From Kiloniellales bacterium (GTDB lineage: Bacteria; Pseudomonadota; Alphaproteobacteria; Kiloniellales; JAKSBE01), in NCBI GenBank assembly GCA_030066685.1, contig JASJBF010000019.1:1-64000 (forward strand): DNA of 64,000 nt. The letters are read 5' to 3'. Below, piece by piece: positions 57,860 to 64,000 of this stretch (the stretch's first letter is position 1; every line of letters begins with the position of its first letter). The notes under the pieces were generated by a model. That model was not told the DNA's origin, ran no database searches, and saw nothing but the letters and a program-made list of their open reading frames with translations. The translations under genes and the position numbers were made by a program.

Positions 57860-59308
57860 TCAGGCGACGGCCTCCTTCTTGGCGCTCACGTCGCCCGGAA
57901 CCTCTTCGAGGAGCTGCGGATCGCGGGCCACGGTCCGCTCGGGGGGGAAGCGCACGGTCACCGTCGTGCCCTCGCCCAGCTCGCTCTCGATGCTCATGCC
58001 GCCGCCGTGCAGCTCCATGATCTTCTGGACGAAGGGCAGGCCGAGGCCGGTCCCCTCGTGGCCGCGGCTGAAGGCGCTCTCGACCTGGACGAAGGGCTCG
58101 ACGACCTTTGCGATGTTCTCCCTGGCGATGCCGACCCCGGTGTCGCGGACCCGTATGAAGCAGCCGCCCCCGATCTCCTGGCCCAGGCTCACCGCCACCG
58201 TTCCCTGGTTAGTGAACTTGATCGCGTTGGAAATCAGGTTGATGACGACCTGGCTCACCAGGCGCGCGTCGGCCCGGATCGCCAGCAGGGTCTCGGGCAG
58301 GTCGAAGATCAGCTTGATGCCCTGCTCGGCGGCCTTGGTGCGGAACATGCGCCCGCTCTGGCGCAGGACCTCGGCCAGGTCGACGTCGGTCTCGTCGAGG
58401 GTCAGCTTGCCCGCCTCGGCCTTCGAGAGGTCGAGGATGCCGTTGATGATGCCCAGCAGATGGTTGCCGCTCTGGTGGATGTCGTCGACGTAGGCGCGGT
58501 AGCGCTCCGAGCCGAGGGGACCGAAGATCTGCATGGCCAGGATCTCGGAGAACCCGATGATGGCGTTCAGAGGGGTGCGCAGCTCGTGGCTCATGTTTGC
58601 CAGGAACTCGCTCTTGGCGTGGTTGGCCGCCTCGGCCTGCTCCTTGGCCTGGCGCAGTTCCCGCTCGGCCTGCTTGCGGTCAGTGATGTCTCGGGCGAAG
58701 AGGCAAGCGTAGGCCTGGTCGTCGAACTCCAGGTAGTTGGTCGTCACGTCCATGGGCAGGAGAAGGCCCGTCTTGGTCCGGTACTGCGTCTCGAAGCTCA
58801 GCGAGCCGGCCTCCTTCAGGGCCTGCCAGCTCTGCAGCCAGCGCCAGCGGGGCAGATCCGGGCTGACGTCCGAGATCTTGCGGCTCAGTAGCTCCTCGCG
58901 GCTGTAGCCGAGGCACTGGCAGGCCCACTGGTTGGCGTAGAGCAAGGCGCCGTCGGGGGCGACCCAGAAGGCCGCGATTGCGGCCCGGTCGACGGTGAAC
59001 TGCGGCAGGCGCAGCGCCCTCTGGCGGGCGGTGTGCTGGCCGATGATGCGTTCCATGAAGAAGACCGCGACCATGGCCAGGGCGCTCATGGCCAGGCCCG
59101 AGATCTGGCCGGCCGAGCCGGCCATGGCCCAGCCCGGCGGGGCCATGAAGAGCTCGGCGGTGAAGTAGACCGCCATCAGGGTCGCCATGAAGGCGGTCAG
59201 CGCGGCGAAGAAGCCGACCCGCCAGTCCCCGTAGCGGCGCAGCAGGACGATGGACCCGCCGACCGCGAAGACGCTGATCACGACGGACGCGAAGAGGCTC
59301 AGGTTCAT
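57860..59308 (-). CDS. Membrane-bound PAS sensor histidine kinase
   Basis: A 482-residue kinase. Three N-terminal helices (about 1-90). PAS domain about 110-225 with [19 protein letters not shown] and [20 protein letters not shown]. DHp H-box [20 protein letters not shown]. Catalytic domain with N-box [13 protein letters not shown]1 [13 protein letters not shown]-box and G2 [20 protein letters not shown]. All kinase boxes are intact. No response regulator is adjacent, so the partner is elsewhere. Confidence 0.92.
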   Translation of the reverse strand: MNLSLFASVVISVFAVGGSIVLLRRYGDWRVGFFAALTAFMATLMAVYFTAELFMAPPGWAMAGSAGQISGLAMSALAMVAVFFMERIIGQHTARQRALRLPQFTVDRAAIAAFWVAPDGALLYANQWACQCLGYSREELLSRKISDVSPDLPRWRWLQSWQALKEAGSLSFETQYRTKTGLLLPMDVTTNYLEFDDQAYACLFARDITDRKQAERELRQAKEQAEAANHAKSEFLANMSHELRTPLNAIIGFSEILAMQIFGPLGSERYRAYVDDIHQSGNHLLGIINGILDLSKAEAGKLTLDETDVDLAEVLRQSGRMFRTKAAEQGIKLIFDLPETLLAIRADARLVSQVVINLISNAIKFTNQGTVAVSLGQEIGGGCFIRVRDTGVGIARENIAKVVEPFVQVESAFSRGHEGTGLGLPFVQKIMELHGGGMSIESELGEGTTVTVRFPPERTVARDPQLLEEVPGDVSAKKEAVA

Positions 59309-59742
59309 GCCACGCCTGCCCCGTCAAAGGCTGCGGCCCGGGTCGACTGCCTGGACACCATGCTCTCCCGCTACCGGGTTCCCCCCGGCCTTGGTCCTGC
59401 GTCAGAAATTAGGTAATAATCCTGAAATTTCAGTTACTCATTTACGGTAACGGCATTTAACGCTACAATAGATTTCATGGATTACTTATGTGTTATAAAT
59501 CCTCAAGCAATCAACCAGAGGGTCAAATCTGTGTGACCGGCCCGGCAATCCGCCGGACCCGGGCCCCTCTGGCGCCTCGGCCAAAGGTCCAGGACTGCTA
59601 TGGCAAAGGATTGAAATTACTGAACCCCGACCTTTTCCTGACACAGCCATTGCCGCCTTTTGCCACAACCCGAACGGGCGTTATTGCTTTACCTCTTGCG
59701 ACTGGGAGAGAGGTAACCGTCATATGAATAGGACCGGATTCC
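59309..59742. other. AT-rich intergenic region between divergent genes
   Basis: About 430 bases with AT-rich patches at 59400-59520 (TTTCAGTTACTCATTTACGG, then ATTTAACGC) and near 59660-59745. These probably hold the promoters of the kinase gene to the left and the small protein to the right. Frames in between show no conserved features. Confidence 0.4.
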
Positions 59743-60213
59743 GTGTATATGCCGAGTTCGTGGTTGACGCGTAGTTTAGAAAAGTTCCGCTCTCTTCAGA
59801 TCTCACTGCCCCAGGTCGCATTGCCGAGCAAGACCGAGTCCCCGCGTCCGGACGACGTCGTCGCCGGCGCGTCCTTCGCGCGCCTGCGTTCCGGCGACCT
59901 GATGGAGATCGCCCAGGTCCTGCGGATCGAGGAGAACGACAACGGCATTCCCCACGTCCGCTTCGTGGTGACGATGCGCGACCGGAATGGCGAATACTCC
60001 GACGGACCCCGGACCCTTGGCCTGGAGGCCTTCAAGCGCCATTTCAACATCGATCCGCGTAAGGTGGCTCAGCCGGTGCGCTGGAAGCCGCCGACCCCGC
60101 GCCGGAAGGCCAACGGCTCTAGCTCTGATCCGGCTCCGAGACTTCGCTGGCCAGTGCGTGGCGGCGCAGCAGAGGCAGCTGGCAAAGCACGAAGGTCAGG
60201 GTCAGACCGCTGA
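59743..60213 (+). CDS. Small hypothetical protein
   Basis: A 156-residue protein from GTG 59743 (alternative ATG 59749). The central part looks structured: ASFARLRSGDLMEIAQVLRI, HVRFVVTMRDRNGEYSDGPR and TLGLEAFKRHFNI, a small beta-rich fold. The last 40 residues are basic and overlap by 95 bases the 3' end of the convergent septation-protein gene, so the true end may be degenerate. Unknown function. Confidence 0.65.
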   Translation: MYMPSSWLTRSLEKFRSLQISLPQVALPSKTESPRPDDVVAGASFARLRSGDLMEIAQVLRIEENDNGIPHVRFVVTMRDRNGEYSDGPRTLGLEAFKRHFNIDPRKVAQPVRWKPPTPRRKANGSSSDPAPRLRWPVRGGAAEAAGKARRSGSDR

Positions 60214-60694
60214 GCCCGAGGGCCTTGAAGACCACCCAGAAATCGGTCGTCTGAGTCCGCCAGACCAGCTCGTTTAGGGCGCCCATCGCCACGAAGAAGG
60301 CTGCAAAGCGCCAGGTCAGGCGCCGCCAGCCGAGGTCGTCCATCGGCCAGGAACTTCCGAGCAGCGGCTTCAGGAGCGGACGCTTGAGCAACAGCCCACC
60401 GGCGAGGATTGCCGCGAAGAAGAGCTGCACGAAGGTCGGCTTCATCTTGATGAAGGTCTCGTCGTTGAGCGCCAGCGTAATCCCGCCGAAGACCGCGATC
60501 ACCACCGCCGTGAACAGCGGCATGCGCGGGATTTGGCGCTCGACCACCGCCGCCGCCGCCACCGCGACAGCCGCCGCCAGGATGATGGCGGCGGTCGCGG
60601 CCATCAGGCCGGCGAAGAAGTAGACCGCCAAAAAGATCAATAGCGGCCCATACTCGATCGCGGGCTTGAACCAGACTGGAGGGCTCTTGGACAT
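60119..60694 (-). CDS. yciB: Septation protein A (YciB/IspZ family)
   Basis: A 191-residue membrane protein from ATG 60694. It starts WFKPAIEYGPLLIFLAVYFF and has about five membrane helices. Family marks include KPTFVQLFFAAILAGGLLLK, GSSWPMDDLGWRRLTWRFAA and NELVWRTQTTDFWVVFKALG. It acts in the inner membrane in cell division or envelope synthesis. Confidence 0.9.
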   Translation of the reverse strand: MSKSPPVWFKPAIEYGPLLIFLAVYFFAGLMAATAAIILAAAVAVAAAAVVERQIPRMPLFTAVVIAVFGGITLALNDETFIKMKPTFVQLFFAAILAGGLLLKRPLLKPLLGSSWPMDDLGWRRLTWRFAAFFVAMGALNELVWRTQTTDFWVVFKALGLSGLTLTFVLCQLPLLRRHALASEVSEPDQS

Positions 60695-60835
60695 CGCGGC
60701 GGCGCTTGCTGGCTGCGGAAGGACCTTGTCTTGCCCCAGCGATATGGCGCCTCGCGCCCGATCAGGCAAGGCTCGTGGCGACGCCGGGCCCCCCGCCCCG
60801 GCTGCGGCGCCCGTCCCCCGGGGCCCGCCCCGACT

Positions 60836-61099
60836 TCAGACGCTGCCGATCCGGGGCTTGCCCTTGACCGGCGGTCCGATCTCCTTGTCGAGCGTCTTGG
60901 TGCTGTTCTCGGCGATGGCGATGCACTCGCTCAGCAGGCCGAGGATGCGGATGTTGTTCTCCAGCACCTGCTTGGCCTGCGGCTTGGGATCGTCGACGAT
61001 CTTGGTCGCCCGCAGGATCATGTCCCGGCGGATCAGCGTCAGGATGTCTTCCAGCTTGTAGCCTTCGGGCTTGTCATCGGTGATCAGGAAATGGGTCAT
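60836..61099 (-). CDS. Small conserved hypothetical protein
   Basis: An 87-residue protein: FLITDDKPEGYKLEDILTLI, RRDMILRATKIVDDP and a helix ending in ECIAIAENSTKTLDKEIG. It is mostly helical, without a signal peptide or membrane span. I believe similar short proteins occur in related Rhodospirillales, but cannot name a family. Confidence 0.65.
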   Translation of the reverse strand: MTHFLITDDKPEGYKLEDILTLIRRDMILRATKIVDDPKPQAKQVLENNIRILGLLSECIAIAENSTKTLDKEIGPPVKGKPRIGSV

Positions 61100-61246
61100 C
61101 GGCCGCAGTCCGTGGTCTGGTCTCTTATGCCCAAAAGCCTAGTCCTAATTGGTTGACTTGCCCTAAATGCCCGGCGGGCGACCGGCCGGCCCCGGAGGCC
61201 CGGGGGCGGCGGCCGCCCGCCCGCCGGATTCATGCCGCGGTTCCGG

Positions 61247-61795
61247 TCACGGTGCCGCCGCGCGCCGCCGCTCCCGGTTCAGGCGCCGGGCGATGGCCTC
61301 GACCGCCGCCCGCTCGCGCTGTCGGCACCACTCGTGGCTGCGGCCGACGAGGCGGCCGGCGGCCCTGAGGTTGAGGCCCAGGGCGATGCCGGTGACGACC
61401 ACCACGTCCCGCCGCGCCTCCAGCCACAACAGCCAGTCGAGGACTCGATCCAGACGGTCGATCTCACGGGCCGACACCGGTTCCCGCGACCGGCCCCGGT
61501 CGTAGCCGTAGGCCTCGACGAACTCGCGCAGGACCTCGGGCATGTGGCTGCTGGGCCGGCGCGGCAGACCGTCCTTCGGCAGGGGCAGGCGCCGCAGGGT
61601 GTCCATGGCCTCGCGGATCCAGGCCCGGACGTGGCCCGCTTCCCAGACCCGGGGCTCGCCCGTCGCCTCGTCGATCGGATCCTCCGGCGGAGGCTCCCAG
61701 CCGCGGACCTCGACCCGGCGGCGCAGCTGGCCGCCCCGTCTCGAGACGACCGGCCAGGAGACCCAGGTCCGCGCGCCGCGTGGCGCCGTCCTCAT
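61247..61795 (-). CDS. DUF6362-type phage protein
   Basis: A 182-residue protein. The core VWEAGHVRAWIREAMDTLRR, LPSHMPEV-like region (RRPSSHMPEVLREFVEAYGY) and RLDRVLDWLLWLEARRDVVV, then RHEWC-like GRSHEWCRQRERAAVEAIAR, fits the DUF6362 family of prophage-encoded proteins with a helix-turn-helix-like end. Its ATG overlaps the upstream gene stop. It is the last gene of the early minus-strand transcript. Confidence 0.75.
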   Translation of the reverse strand: MRTAPRGARTWVSWPVVSRRGGQLRRRVEVRGWEPPPEDPIDEATGEPRVWEAGHVRAWIREAMDTLRRLPLPKDGLPRRPSSHMPEVLREFVEAYGYDRGRSREPVSAREIDRLDRVLDWLLWLEARRDVVVVTGIALGLNLRAAGRLVGRSHEWCRQRERAAVEAIARRLNRERRRAAAP

Positions 61796-61977
61796 CGGCG
61801 GCGCCTCCGCTCCGGGGCGGGGTCCTGACCACCGGACCGGGCTGCGCCGGGCTTCGGACCGAAGAGCTCGGCCTCGGCGGCCTCCCGGCGCGACAGGCCC
61901 AGGGCCCGCCGGATCGCCTGCTCCGACATCCCGCGGGACCGCTGCTGGGCCAGGAAGGCCTGGAGCCTAGTCGGCAT
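61792..61977 (-). CDS. Small early phage protein, HTH-like
   Basis: A 61-residue basic protein: RLQAFLAQQRSRGMSEQAIR, RALGLSRREAAEAELFG. The first 40 residues form a likely helix-turn-helix (SEQAIRRALGLSRREAAEAE). Both ends overlap neighbouring genes by a few bases, indicating a coupled early operon under the repressor operators. Confidence 0.6.
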   Translation of the reverse strand: MPTRLQAFLAQQRSRGMSEQAIRRALGLSRREAAEAELFGPKPGAARSGGQDPAPERRRRR

Positions 61978-62182
61978 GGGCCGCCGCCCTCGAGCCGGGC
62001 CCGGAGGGTTTCTTCCGGAGGTCGCGGCTGGCCTCGACCGCGACGACTCCGCGGGGATCGAAGGCCAGCCAGGGATAGTGCGGATGACGGACCAGGTTGC
62101 TGGCGATGCCCTTGAGCAGCTTGTGCGGGCGCCGCGACCTTCGGCGGCGGCGCTCCCGGCGGCGATGGGATGAGGAGATCAT
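61967..62182 (-). CDS. First gene of early phage operon, basic protein
   Basis: A 71-residue protein starting MISSSHRRRERRRRRSRRPH, very arginine-rich, then SNLVRHPHYPWLAFDPRGVV and AVEASRDLRKKPSGPG. Its ATG at 62182 shares a CATG with the opposite strand, and operator-like TTGTACGAT lies 8 bases upstream. The place opposite the repressor is that of a Cro-type or early regulator, but the sequence does not look like a classical Cro. Confidence 0.55.
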   Translation of the reverse strand: MISSSHRRRERRRRRSRRPHKLLKGIASNLVRHPHYPWLAFDPRGVVAVEASRDLRKKPSGPGSRAAAHAD

Positions 62183-62189
62183 GGCGATT

Positions 62190-62257
62190 TTGTACGATTT
62201 TTTCGCTAATCTTGTCAACGAAATTTTCGTGTTGCATCGTACGTCTACATCGTACAA
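62190..62257. promoter_or_regulatory. Operator cluster of the S24 repressor
   Basis: Three half-sites lie in the AT-rich gap between divergent genes: TTGTACGAT at 62190-62198, ATCGTACG at 62236-62243 and ATCGTACAA at 62249-62257. The first and third are exact reverse complements. The last ends one base before the repressor ATG, so the repressor would shut off its own, probably leaderless, transcript and the early operon. Confidence 0.75.
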
Positions 62258-62258
62258 T

Positions 62259-63035
62259 ATGGCCGGCATGGCAGAGACCTCGGCAGCGGCTCGGAACCTC
62301 AAGCGCCTGCGCGAACGCAGCGGCCTTTCGGTGCGCGAGGTGGCTGCGGCCATCGAGCGGCCGGCCTCGACCTATGCCTCCTACGAAGACAAGTACCGCA
62401 AACCCTACCTGCCGCTGGAGCTGGCCAAGCAGCTGGAGGCGGTCCTGGTCGGCCGGGGCGCGCCGGCGATCACCAGCAACGACGTTCTGGCCCTTGCGGG
62501 TGTCACCCGAGCGCTCTTCGCGGGCGAGACCGCGGCGGCCGACGGCGAGCGGCCGGCCCTCGAGCGGGGCCCGCAGCGGCGCCGGCCCAGGGCCGCGGAC
62601 ACCGCCGCGGCCCTGGCCCCGATTCCCGAGCTCGATGTCCGGGCCCTGGCAGGCGGCGGCGCCATTCCAGACCTCGCCGATCCCCAGGCCATGGTCGCGG
62701 AGTGGCAGATCCCCTTCGATTTCCTGCGCAGCCACACCCCCGCGGCGCCGGCCTCGCTGCGCATCATCCGGGTCCACGGCGACAGCATGGTGCCGGACTT
62801 CCGGCCCGGCGAAAGGGTCCTGGTGAACACCGACGACCGCCTGCCCTCGCCGCCCGGCGTCTTCATCGTCTGGGACGGCTTCGGCCTGGTGATCAAGCGG
62901 CTGGAGGTGATCCCCTACTCCGAGCCGGCGACCGTCCGCCTGATTTCCGCCAATGCCGACTACGCGGTCTACGAGCGTCCCCTGGAGGACGTGACCGTCA
63001 ACGGCCGGGTCATCGGCCGCTGGCAATGGACCTGA
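62259..63035 (+). CDS. Phage-type repressor (HTH-XRE plus S24 peptidase)
   Basis: A 258-residue cI/C2-like repressor. HTH residues about 10-65 (NLKRLRERSGLSVREVAAAI, ERPASTYASYEDK). Linker with an Ala-Gly self-cleavage candidate in RALAGGGAIPDL. The S24 domain has the catalytic Ser in IRVHGDSMVPDFRPGERVLV and the catalytic Lys in GFGLVIKRLEVIPYS. It should be cleaved on RecA activation, relieving repression after DNA damage. The start is ATG 62259 or 62268; no ribosome site is seen. Both HTH and protease residues are intact. Confidence 0.88.
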   Translation: MAGMAETSAAARNLKRLRERSGLSVREVAAAIERPASTYASYEDKYRKPYLPLELAKQLEAVLVGRGAPAITSNDVLALAGVTRALFAGETAAADGERPALERGPQRRRPRAADTAAALAPIPELDVRALAGGGAIPDLADPQAMVAEWQIPFDFLRSHTPAAPASLRIIRVHGDSMVPDFRPGERVLVNTDDRLPSPPGVFIVWDGFGLVIKRLEVIPYSEPATVRLISANADYAVYERPLEDVTVNGRVIGRWQWT

Positions 63036-63117
63036 GCGCCGGCCCGGCGCGGGGCCGGGCTTCGGCCGAGCACGCGGGAAATTCGCACAGTCCAAGCTTT
63101 GACTTTTTGGCGATAAT

Positions 63118-63144
63118 ATCGTACGTCTCGGCAATGGTGTACGA
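63118..63144. promoter_or_regulatory. Operator-like pair overlapping start of 63.1-kb gene
   Basis: ATCGTACG (63118-63125) and GTGTACGA (63137-63144) straddle the ATG at 63134. The halves match the sites in front of the repressor and terminase genes. Binding here would directly block initiation. Confidence 0.65.
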
Positions 63145-63508
63145 AAAAATCTCAGACCAGGGTCCGACGGGCCGATATCCGGCCCGGGACCTCGCCGCGG
63201 AGCTGCGCTACGACGCTCTCCCGCCGGCGCTGTGGGACCGGCTTCGGCACCGGGATCCCCTCAAGCAACGCCTGAACCAGCTTGAAGGCCTGATGGCGGT
63301 GGCCCGCTGCGAGGCCCGTACGAGCTGCGCCGAAACACGCCGCGCCCGGGCGGCCGCGGACGGCACCGGCGAAGGCCTCGCGCTGCTCGAGCTCGGCTAC
63401 CACCGGCGGCGCCACCGCCTGGCCCGGCGGGCCGCGGCCCGGATTCGCCTGCGCCTCGCCCTGCGGCGCCTGGAGGGCGCGCTTCAGGCGGCGGGCGGCG
63501 GCGGGTAG
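63134..63508 (+). CDS. Putative early phage protein, arginine-rich
   Basis: A 124-residue basic protein: RYPARDLAAELRYDALPPAL, WDRLRHRDPLKQRLNQLEGL, then a helical Arg/Ala-rich C-terminus. Its start lies inside an operator-like pair, so it would be repressor-controlled. No family is recognised. It lies downstream of the repressor on the same strand, separated by 98 bases with an AT-rich patch. Confidence 0.55.
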   Translation: MVYEKISDQGPTGRYPARDLAAELRYDALPPALWDRLRHRDPLKQRLNQLEGLMAVARCEARTSCAETRRARAAADGTGEGLALLELGYHRRRHRLARRAAARIRLRLALRRLEGALQAAGGGG

Positions 63509-63530
63509 CGCCGCCCCGAGCGCCGCGGCC

Positions 63531-63998
63531 TCACCCGCCGTCGAGACGCTTGCGCAGGATCGGCCGGGTTTCCGAGCGGCGCAGGACTTCCTCGAAGCCG
63601 GCCGCGCGGAAGGCCGAAGCGAGCCCGGTCCAGGCGTAGACCGCCGGATAGGGGGTGGTCTTGGGATCGATGGGATAGCCCTCCAGGATCCGCCCGCCGC
63701 GCGCCCTGACGAAGTCGCCGGCGGCCTGCAGCAGCGCGCGGGAGACCCCGCGGTTGCGATGCGACTTGCGGACCAGGAAGCACGACAGCGACCAGACCTC
63801 CCGGTCGTCCACCGGCTTCAGAACCCGGGAGCGCTCGAGGCGCGGAAAGGCGGTGCGCGACGCGACCGAGCACCATCCGACCGGCAGGGCGCCGTCGTAG
63901 GCGATCAGGCCGGGCTCGGCCCCGGCTTCGAAGAGCGCCTTCATCGCCGCGCGGTTGCCGGCCCCGCCCTGGGCCTCGAACTCCCGCCGCTGCAAGCG
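63531..63998 (-). CDS. GNAT-family acetyltransferase (5' end outside window)
   Basis: At least 155 residues. GLIAYDGALPVGWCSVASRT, FPRLERSRVLKPVDDREVWS, then the acetyl-CoA site VRKSHRNRGVSRALLQAAGD and the EGYPIDPKTTPYPAVYAWTG tail. This is a GNAT subfamily of unknown substrate. The frame stays open to the window edge and the only internal start is TTG, so the gene probably begins to the right of the window. Confidence 0.8.
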   Translation of the reverse strand, partial: RLQRREFEAQGGAGNRAAMKALFEAGAEPGLIAYDGALPVGWCSVASRTAFPRLERSRVLKPVDDREVWSLSCFLVRKSHRNRGVSRALLQAAGDFVRARGGRILEGYPIDPKTTPYPAVYAWTGLASAFRAAGFEEVLRRSETRPILRKRLDGG

Positions 63999-64000
63999 CC

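Noticed and set aside
63311-63322. CGTACGAG inside the 63.1-kb gene, considered as another operator
   Set aside because: It is internal to the coding sequence and lacks a second half-site.

Overview
The DNA is GC-rich, with the gene families of a free-living alphaproteobacterium, most likely Rhodospirillales/Kiloniellales. The supporting genes are a DUF2336 protein, a Flp-type pilin, YciB, class III cyclases, CtrA-like TTAA-N7-TTAA sites and a four-domain pyruvate carboxylase. No rRNA, tRNA, CRISPR array, integrase or intact insertion sequence was found.

The striking feature is a T7-like (podovirus) late gene set lying on the minus strand from about 63 kb down to about 0.3 kb. It keeps nearly canonical order but is broken into islands by ordinary cellular genes. 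Reading in the direction of transcription: early region (61.2-63.5 kb: S24 repressor, a divergent small gene, DUF6362 protein); small and large terminase (56.0-54.2); portal, Bbp19-like protein and scaffold (51.7-48.65); major capsid (40.7-39.6); internal-virion/ejection proteins (39.5-32.7); tail tubular A (30.1); tail tubular B, a gp13-like acetyltransferase and another ejection protein (24.6-18.6); a scaffold-like paralogue, a small phage protein and a tail spike (16.3-12.2); and a lysis-like cluster (1.9-0.3). Between the islands sit a histidine kinase, septation protein, STAND cyclase, iron exporter FetAB, OmpA-like protein, exonuclease, pyruvate carboxylase, actin-like ATPase and a 10-kb exopolysaccharide cluster. 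Palindromic TCGTAC-type sites lie at the repressor promoter, at a neighbouring early gene and upstream of the terminase genes, which ties the scattered early and packaging modules into one putative regulon. A domesticated, gene-transfer-agent-like element is my preferred reading, but it is inference.

Within that element, two paralogous ejection proteins end in RelA/SpoT-like nucleotidyltransferase domains. Each is followed by a small related immunity-like gene, a hairpin terminator and an orphan fragment of the ejection gene. A third paralogue carries a different C-terminus. This is the layout of a polymorphic toxin system, here built on a virion protein that would be injected into a recipient cell. 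The first cassette is flanked by imperfect 140-bp direct repeats and its gene starts with the first codons of the neighbouring gp14-like gene, so the mode of insertion can be read from the sequence.

The 2.1-12.1 kb region encodes a surface polysaccharide pathway: an initiating phosphoglycosyltransferase, three glycosyltransferases, a multi-spanning membrane protein and two sulfotransferases, suggesting a sulfated polymer. It ends in a truncated methyltransferase that abuts the tail-spike gene.
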